This document shows positions 60,336-64,000 of a stretch of 64,000 nt of DNA, one piece after another. Both the position numbers and the translations under genes were made by a program. Position 1 is the stretch's first letter. Every line of letters starts with the position of its first letter. The stretch spans positions 1 through 64,000 of the forward strand of contig JANYBT010000054.1 of assembly GCA_025360645.1 (NCBI GenBank), given 5' to 3'. The notes beneath the pieces are model-generated. The model saw nothing but the letters and a program-made list of their open reading frames with translations. It searched no databases and was not told the DNA's origin. Source of the stretch: Acidobacteriaceae bacterium (lineage in GTDB: Bacteria > Acidobacteriota > Terriglobia > Terriglobales > Acidobacteriaceae).

Positions 60336-60617
60336 TGAATTCAATAACGTAGCGCAGCGGATGCTTGTTCATTTGATTCAATTGCGTCCAAGGCTTTCGC
60401 TCTGTCTGCCTTCGGTTGAGGCGTGCATGCCCCCGCTGTTACCGGCAAAACGCAGCGCTAAGGAGATACATCCTTCGCTTCGCTCAAGACGATAGAGTCG
60501 TTCAGAAATTGGGTTCTTCCCTTCCTTCCTCCATTCCCTCAGAAGGACAAGCGCTCGCCTCTCCAGTTCGAGAGCACATTGACACCTCCGGCATAAGCTA
60601 CCTAGCGGCTAGCCGAT
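60336..60617. repeat. Intergenic region with a degraded dispersed-repeat signature
   Basis: No gene is seen. The segment at about 60462-60500 (GATACATCCTTCGCTTCGCT, then CAAGACGAT) translates as RYILRFAQDD. From memory, such LRFAQDD strings mark dispersed intergenic repeats in many bacteria and are not real proteins. Only one copy lies in this window. Confidence 0.4.
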
Positions 60618-60866
60618 TTACTGCGCCTTCTCCGCGGAGTGCAGTTGCATCTGCCATTGTTCGCCCCCGTGGCTGGCGATGTATAGCGCGAGTTCGAGGC
60701 GGCTCCAGACTCCCAGCTTATCGAAAGTGGTGCGCAGGTAGTTCTTAATCACTTGCTCGGTGGTGCCAATGTGTTTCGCAATGTCGCGATTGGTGTGGCC
60801 CTGCCAGACCAGAGAGGCGACCTGAACTTCCCGGGGAGTGAGATGGTTACGCGGTTGCGTGTTCAT
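60618..60866 (-). CDS. Single-domain LuxR-type HTH protein
   Basis: 82 residues, nearly all helix-turn-helix: LTPREVQVASLVWQGHTNRD, then IKNYLRTTFDKLGVWSRLELALYIASHG. It has no receiver or ligand domain. The HTH is clearly closer to the EPS regulator at 1149-1880 (IKKYMFRVFDKLGISSRVELVLYAVSSG) than to its own neighbour. Its first 20 bases overlap the 3' end of the upstream LuxR gene, so the pair is translationally coupled. A DNA-binding modulator working with a full-length regulator is plausible. Confidence 0.85.
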   Translation of the reverse strand: MNTQPRNHLTPREVQVASLVWQGHTNRDIAKHIGTTEQVIKNYLRTTFDKLGVWSRLELALYIASHGGEQWQMQLHSAEKAQ

Positions 60867-61080
60867 TGTGCTCCTTCTCGAACATGGCGGTAGCCAGGCG
60901 GACGCGCTTACGGCCTTCGGTGATGCCAGCGCGCAAGAACAGGCTGCGCAGATGCTGTTTCACGGTGCGGGGACTGATGTTTAGTTGCCCAGCGATGTCT
61001 TTGTTCGAGCAGCCCTGGGTCAACAGACTGAGGACTTGTCGATCGCGAGCGGTGACTTTGATCTCGTCCAGATTAACCAT
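60847..61080 (-). CDS. Single-domain LuxR-type HTH protein
   Basis: 77 residues from the ATG at 61080, which has AGGAGAGGAA upstream; the longer frame to 61152 lacks such a site. Almost the whole protein is the HTH: VTARDRQVLSLLTQGCSNKD, then ISPRTVKQHLRSLFLRAGITEGRKRVRLATAMF. The KRVRLATAM ending is of the GerE/BldM-like short type. It is first of the two-gene unit. Partner and target are unknown; no histidine kinase is adjacent. Confidence 0.85.
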   Translation of the reverse strand: MVNLDEIKVTARDRQVLSLLTQGCSNKDIAGQLNISPRTVKQHLRSLFLRAGITEGRKRVRLATAMFEKEHNEHATA

Positions 61081-61382
61081 GACTAATGTTCCTCTCCTAA
61101 AGTTCGTGCTTGGGGACATGAACCACAGAGTGAGAAGCAACTCTTTCGCCAAATGTTCGTCTCGCGCTGGAGCGGTTTGTAGCCCCCTTGTTTTGAGCGA
61201 GATGCAGGCAGTACGTTGCGAACGGCAGGGGTTACCTCAGTGCGATGGGATGGGCCGCGTCCCAGAATGGGAGCCCAAAATGGGACGTGGGTGGAGCAGG
61301 AGCCGGGAGAGGGAAGCAGGCCCAGCGCTGGCCTGAAGGGATGACGGCTTGCATTGTTTCTTTTCGGAAGACCGTGTGGCGG
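61081..61382. other. Gene-free region between yvcK and the LuxR pair
   Basis: 302 bases between two minus-strand units; it should hold the promoter of the LuxR pair (near 61085-61180). A short imperfect repeat, CCCAGAATGGGAGCCCAAAATGGGAC-like, lies at about 61261-61286 with purine-rich sequence after it. No open frame looks coding. Confidence 0.4.
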
Positions 61383-62411
61383 TCAGGCTTCGGTGGTGAC
61401 GCGGGTGGCGAGTTGCATCAGGTCGATGGAGACTCGCGCGGTATCGTGGCGGGCGACTGGGCCGTCGCCGAGGTAATCGCCTAAGACAGGACGCACGCCC
61501 AAGGCTTGGACGCGTTCCAGGTCGTTTTCGATTTGGGCGGCGCCTTCGAGGGCGTACTTGGCTTTCATTTCCGGGGAAACGGGGGTTGAGTTGAGGAGAG
61601 CGTAATCCCAAATCTGGGAGTGGGCGTGTTGGTTCAAGGCCAGGATGTGATCGGCGGCGGAAAGGCCGAGGCTTTCATTGGCCTGCGTCATCAAGTTACA
61701 GACGAAGACTTTGGTGGCGGCGGAGTCGGCAATCGCCTGTTTGACGCCTCGGACTAACAAGTTGGGGATGAGGCTGGTGAAGAGAGAGCCGGGTCCGATG
61801 GTGATGAGGTCGGCCTGGGCGATGGCTTGAAGGGTTTGGGGCAGGGGCTCGGCGTCGGGTGGAACCAGAAACAACTCGCGGATACCGACCTTGCCGGCAG
61901 TGATGTTCGTTTCGCCGCGAACTCGCGAGCCATCTTGCAGGAGGGCTTCGAGTTCGACGTTGGAGGTGGTGGCGGGGAAGATGTGGCCGCGGGTGGAGAG
62001 AATTTCGGCGGACAAGCGCACGGCTTCGGCGAAGTCGCCGGTGATGGAGGTGAGCGCGGCAAGAAACAAATTGCCGAAGCTGTGGCCTTCAAGTCCATCG
62101 CCCTTCTGGAAACGATGTTGGAAGAGGCGGGAGAGCAGAGCCTCGTCCTCGGAGAGGGCGACGATGCAGTTGCGGACATCGCCGGGAGGAAGCATATTCA
62201 ACTCTTTGCGGAGGCGGCCGCTGGAGCCACCGTCGTCGCTGACGGTTACGATGCCGGAGAGTTCGGAGATCCAAGGAGACGAACCAGCAAGAGGAGCAGC
62301 GGGAGAGCGGACATACCACTTCAGGCCCTTTAAGAGCGTAGAGAGGCCGGTGCCGCCGCCGATGGCGACCACGCGCAGCCCTCTGCTAATAGCTGAGTTC
62401 GCCGGGTTCAT
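61383..62411 (-). CDS. yvcK: YvcK/GlmR-family (CofD-like) regulator protein
   Basis: 342 residues. VVAIGGGTGLSTLLKGLK is the nucleotide-sugar-binding loop; IVTVSDDGGSSGRLRKEL, PPGDVRNCIVALS, GHSFGNLFLAALT and DLITIGPGSLFTSLIPNLLV follow as in YvcK. These proteins bind UDP-GlcNAc and tune carbon flow into cell-wall precursors and gluconeogenic growth. In many Gram-positive genomes it sits with rapZ and whiA, which are absent here. The TPR protein gene ends eight bases upstream of its start and is on the same strand, so the two may share a transcript. Confidence 0.93.
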   Translation of the reverse strand: MNPANSAISRGLRVVAIGGGTGLSTLLKGLKWYVRSPAAPLAGSSPWISELSGIVTVSDDGGSSGRLRKELNMLPPGDVRNCIVALSEDEALLSRLFQHRFQKGDGLEGHSFGNLFLAALTSITGDFAEAVRLSAEILSTRGHIFPATTSNVELEALLQDGSRVRGETNITAGKVGIRELFLVPPDAEPLPQTLQAIAQADLITIGPGSLFTSLIPNLLVRGVKQAIADSAATKVFVCNLMTQANESLGLSAADHILALNQHAHSQIWDYALLNSTPVSPEMKAKYALEGAAQIENDLERVQALGVRPVLGDYLGDGPVARHDTARVSIDLMQLATRVTTEA

Positions 62412-62419
62412 GGCAACAC

Positions 62420-62980
62420 TCAGTAGCGGCTGTTGGGATAGACGTCGTGCGCATTCGGACCAGGATCCGGATAGAGCAATTCGGTGAAGCGAGGATCTTC
62501 GGTGAGCTTCTGAAAATCCGAATCGTTGCGGGCCTGGAAACGAATCGCAGGATTGATGCGGATGGCTTCTCCGAGACGCTGCAGAGCGGGTTCCAGATGG
62601 CCGGTCAAGCAGTCCAGGGCCGCCAGGCCAAATAATACGTAGTCGCGATTGGGATGCTGCTTCAGTAATTTTTCCAGATGCTCTCGCGCGTTAACGTAGT
62701 CGCCGATATTCAGCAGAGAGATCGCGTAGTCGAAATGCTCCTCAGGAGACTTGAACTGGCTGGCCGGTTGCTCCAGGTGCTGGTCGCAGATCTGGAGATA
62801 AATTGAAGCGCGATCACAGAGTTCTTTGTTGGCGGCGCCCAGGACCTTGTCGAGGTAAGTGCGAGCCCTCTCGAACTTGTGCTCGGAGAGCGCACGCAAG
62901 CCGGCCTCGTAGTTTTGCACGGCTTGTGCAGAGTTGGGATCGCCCCCGGCGGACTTTTTGCCGTCGGCCTTCTGAGACAT
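62420..62980 (-). CDS. Tetratricopeptide-repeat protein
   Basis: 186 residues from the ATG at 62980. Three or four TPR-like helix pairs are visible: AVQNYEAGLRALSEHKFERA, FDYAISLLNIGDYVNAREHLEKLLKQHP-type spacing, and LFGLAALDCLTGHLEPALQRLGEAIRINP. There is no signal peptide, so it is cytoplasmic. The end (DSDFQKLTEDPRFTELL) is typical of short TPR proteins. It is likely an adaptor; the partner is unknown. It sits directly before yvcK on the same strand. Confidence 0.85.
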   Translation of the reverse strand: MSQKADGKKSAGGDPNSAQAVQNYEAGLRALSEHKFERARTYLDKVLGAANKELCDRASIYLQICDQHLEQPASQFKSPEEHFDYAISLLNIGDYVNAREHLEKLLKQHPNRDYVLFGLAALDCLTGHLEPALQRLGEAIRINPAIRFQARNDSDFQKLTEDPRFTELLYPDPGPNAHDVYPNSRY

Positions 62981-63126
62981 TTGCAAGACTCGTGTGCTTT
63001 TCGTAGGGGCTCCTTTTAAACATCTGCGAGGTGAAGTTGAACTTCACGACTCTCTCCAGCTCATCGCGACTTCAATTCGCCGGATCCGACCGGAATGTTT
63101 GGCAGTCGCACGTCCATTTGCACAGA

Positions 63127-63582
63127 TTAGTTCAGGGTCGCCGAAGTTTCCAGATTTACCTGTTTCCAGTCGCCCTTGATGATACCCTGACGCACCTGGC
63201 GCGCGGTTTTGCCCTGTTTGGTTTGCGCGTAGGCGTAATAGAGCTCTTTCAAGCAGGTGGCGCATTGAGCCCCGTGAGTGTTCTCAAAGCAGCTGTGCAA
63301 GCTGTTGTGTCCCATGCGGTCGCAGTAGCAATAGCAAGGCTGCTGGTGCAGCACATTAGGAATCTTGGCCGCCAGTTCGTAGGCGTGGGTCTGGAACGGA
63401 TTTTGCGCGTCGGGACCCCACAGCTGGTCTTTGGTCAAAATAGCGGGGAGCTTCGTTCCTTTTGGCGGAGGCCCGGCATTGAAGGCTGGGACCTGACCCT
63501 CGTCCTGCGAAAGGGACCAGGGCCCCGACACCAGCATGACCAACGCCACCACAACGGACAGCACGAGACCGCGTTTGCACAT
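63127..63582 (-). CDS. Secreted PCYCGC-like Cys-rich protein
   Basis: 151 residues from ATG 63582, with GAGGAAC upstream; a GTG at 63597 is the alternative. A signal peptide or anchor lies at about 5-25. The mature part has PCYCYCDRMGHNSLHSCFENTHGAQCATC, with six Cys (83, 85, 87, 98, 107, 110) and three His (92, 96, 103). This resembles PCYCGC-motif (lipo)proteins, which are linked by sequence to metal or redox handling. No lipobox is present. Function is not established; copper or iron binding is a guess. The neighbour on the other side is lepB, divergent. Confidence 0.78.
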   Translation of the reverse strand: MCKRGLVLSVVVALVMLVSGPWSLSQDEGQVPAFNAGPPPKGTKLPAILTKDQLWGPDAQNPFQTHAYELAAKIPNVLHQQPCYCYCDRMGHNSLHSCFENTHGAQCATCLKELYYAYAQTKQGKTARQVRQGIIKGDWKQVNLETSATLN

Positions 63583-63726
63583 AAGAAAGTTCCTCACTCC
63601 CAGCAGCTATTCTACCTAAAGTTTGGCAAGCCTGTGTAGGGGAGGGGAGCGCGTGCCAGGCCGGAGCAAGTCACGCGGGCAAGCTCGGGCAAACACACGG
63701 GGCGAGCGAGCAATCCATATACAATA

Positions 63727-64000
63727 ATGGCTATGTCCGATTCCGCGGTTCCGCAGCAGAATGGAAACCAATCGCTGAATGCGAAGCCTGGGGGCTTCCT
63801 GCTGGGGGTATGGTTGCGCGATCTGGTGATCTCGCTCGCGATTTCCGCGTTCATCATCATTTTCATTTACCAACCGGTGAAAGTGGAGGGCACGAGCATG
63901 ATGCCCTCGCTCGATGACCAGGAGCGGATCTTCGTCAATAAATTTGTCTATCATCTGGAGCCGATTGAGCGCGACGACATCGTGGTGTTCCACTATCCGC
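63727..64000 (+). CDS. lepB: Signal peptidase I, 3' end outside the window
   Basis: The first 91 codons are seen. A membrane helix ([20 protein letters not shown], about 34-53) is followed by [23 protein letters not shown] with the catalytic Ser in TSMMP, and then the beginning of the substrate-cleft strand ([12 protein letters not shown]). The catalytic Lys lies beyond the window. It removes signal peptides from exported proteins at the periplasmic side. An ATG at 63733 is an equally possible start. No Shine-Dalgarno sequence is seen, and a TATACAAT element lies a few bases upstream. Confidence 0.92.
   Translation, partial: MAMSDSAVPQQNGNQSLNAKPGGFLLGVWLRDLVISLAISAFIIIFIYQPVKVEGTSMMPSLDDQERIFVNKFVYHLEPIERDDIVVFHYP

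Noticed and set aside
60178-60381. 67-residue ORF antisense to the tRNA-Gly gene, containing ERETGIEPATSSL
   Set aside because: This string is the known translation artefact of a tRNA gene's reverse strand. The tRNA explains the sequence.
60416-60748. 110-residue plus-strand ORF with RYILRFAQDD
   Set aside because: It runs antisense into a real LuxR gene, and the peptide is typical of intergenic repeat translations.

Overview
The window looks like a chromosomal segment of an Acidobacteriota bacterium, probably a Terriglobia/Koribacter-like lineage. This is inferred from gene content and style, not from a marker search. The clues are GC-rich coding sequence, an Oar-type TonB-dependent receptor with an N-terminal carboxypeptidase-regulatory domain, an RNase E/G with a huge acidic insert, acidobacterial-style LuxR single-domain proteins, and signal-peptide amidohydrolases. 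No phage, transposase, integrase or CRISPR array was seen.

Layout. 1-1.1 kb: a hairpin repeat, a doubtful fragment and a small membrane protein. 1.1-17.3 kb: a Wzx/Wzy-type exopolysaccharide locus. A divergent LuxR-type regulator with a broken receiver domain faces an export protein, a chain-length protein, a CpsD-like protein without ATPase motifs, a priming sugar transferase, a Wzy-like polymerase/ligase, a secreted glycosidase-like protein, a GT4 enzyme, a double GT4 fusion, and rmlBACD for dTDP-L-rhamnose. No flippase is visible. 17.3-25.8 kb: a CCA-adding enzyme with HD domain; a small membrane protein plus XRE regulator behind two identical palindromic operators; an amidohydrolase-CIA30 fusion; tsaD; and a phoB-phoR-phoU-like set whose first gene may be leaderless.

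25.8-46.9 kb: the metabolic core. A 2-oxoglutarate dehydrogenase E1 gene is divergent from an agmatinase-like ureohydrolase. Then come a lone PotD-like lipoprotein, a secreted amidohydrolase, a MerR+XRE+cupin regulator, a TonB receptor, three class III aminotransferases, an APC permease, an aminoaldehyde-type dehydrogenase, an MmsA-type CoA-acylating dehydrogenase and a secreted S58 (DmpA/BapA-like) aminopeptidase. Together they read as an uptake and breakdown island for polyamines and/or beta-amino compounds, ending in acetyl-CoA or succinate. This is the best candidate for an undescribed system here.

46.9-64 kb: mostly housekeeping. It holds a YfiT/DinB protein, mrdA-rodA without mreBCD next to them, RNase E/G, a Tat-exported aldo/keto reductase, an alpha/beta hydrolase, a RibBA with a degenerate cyclohydrolase half (RibBX-like), a decayed membrane-protein tail, a SpoIIE-type phosphatase, a Tat amidase, tRNA-Gly(CCC), two overlapping single-domain LuxR genes, yvcK, a TPR protein, a PCYCGC-like secreted protein and the start of lepB, cut by the window end.

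Starts were re-chosen from ribosome-binding sites and domain boundaries where the longest frame looked too long. Functional names rest on motif recognition by eye; no database search was run.
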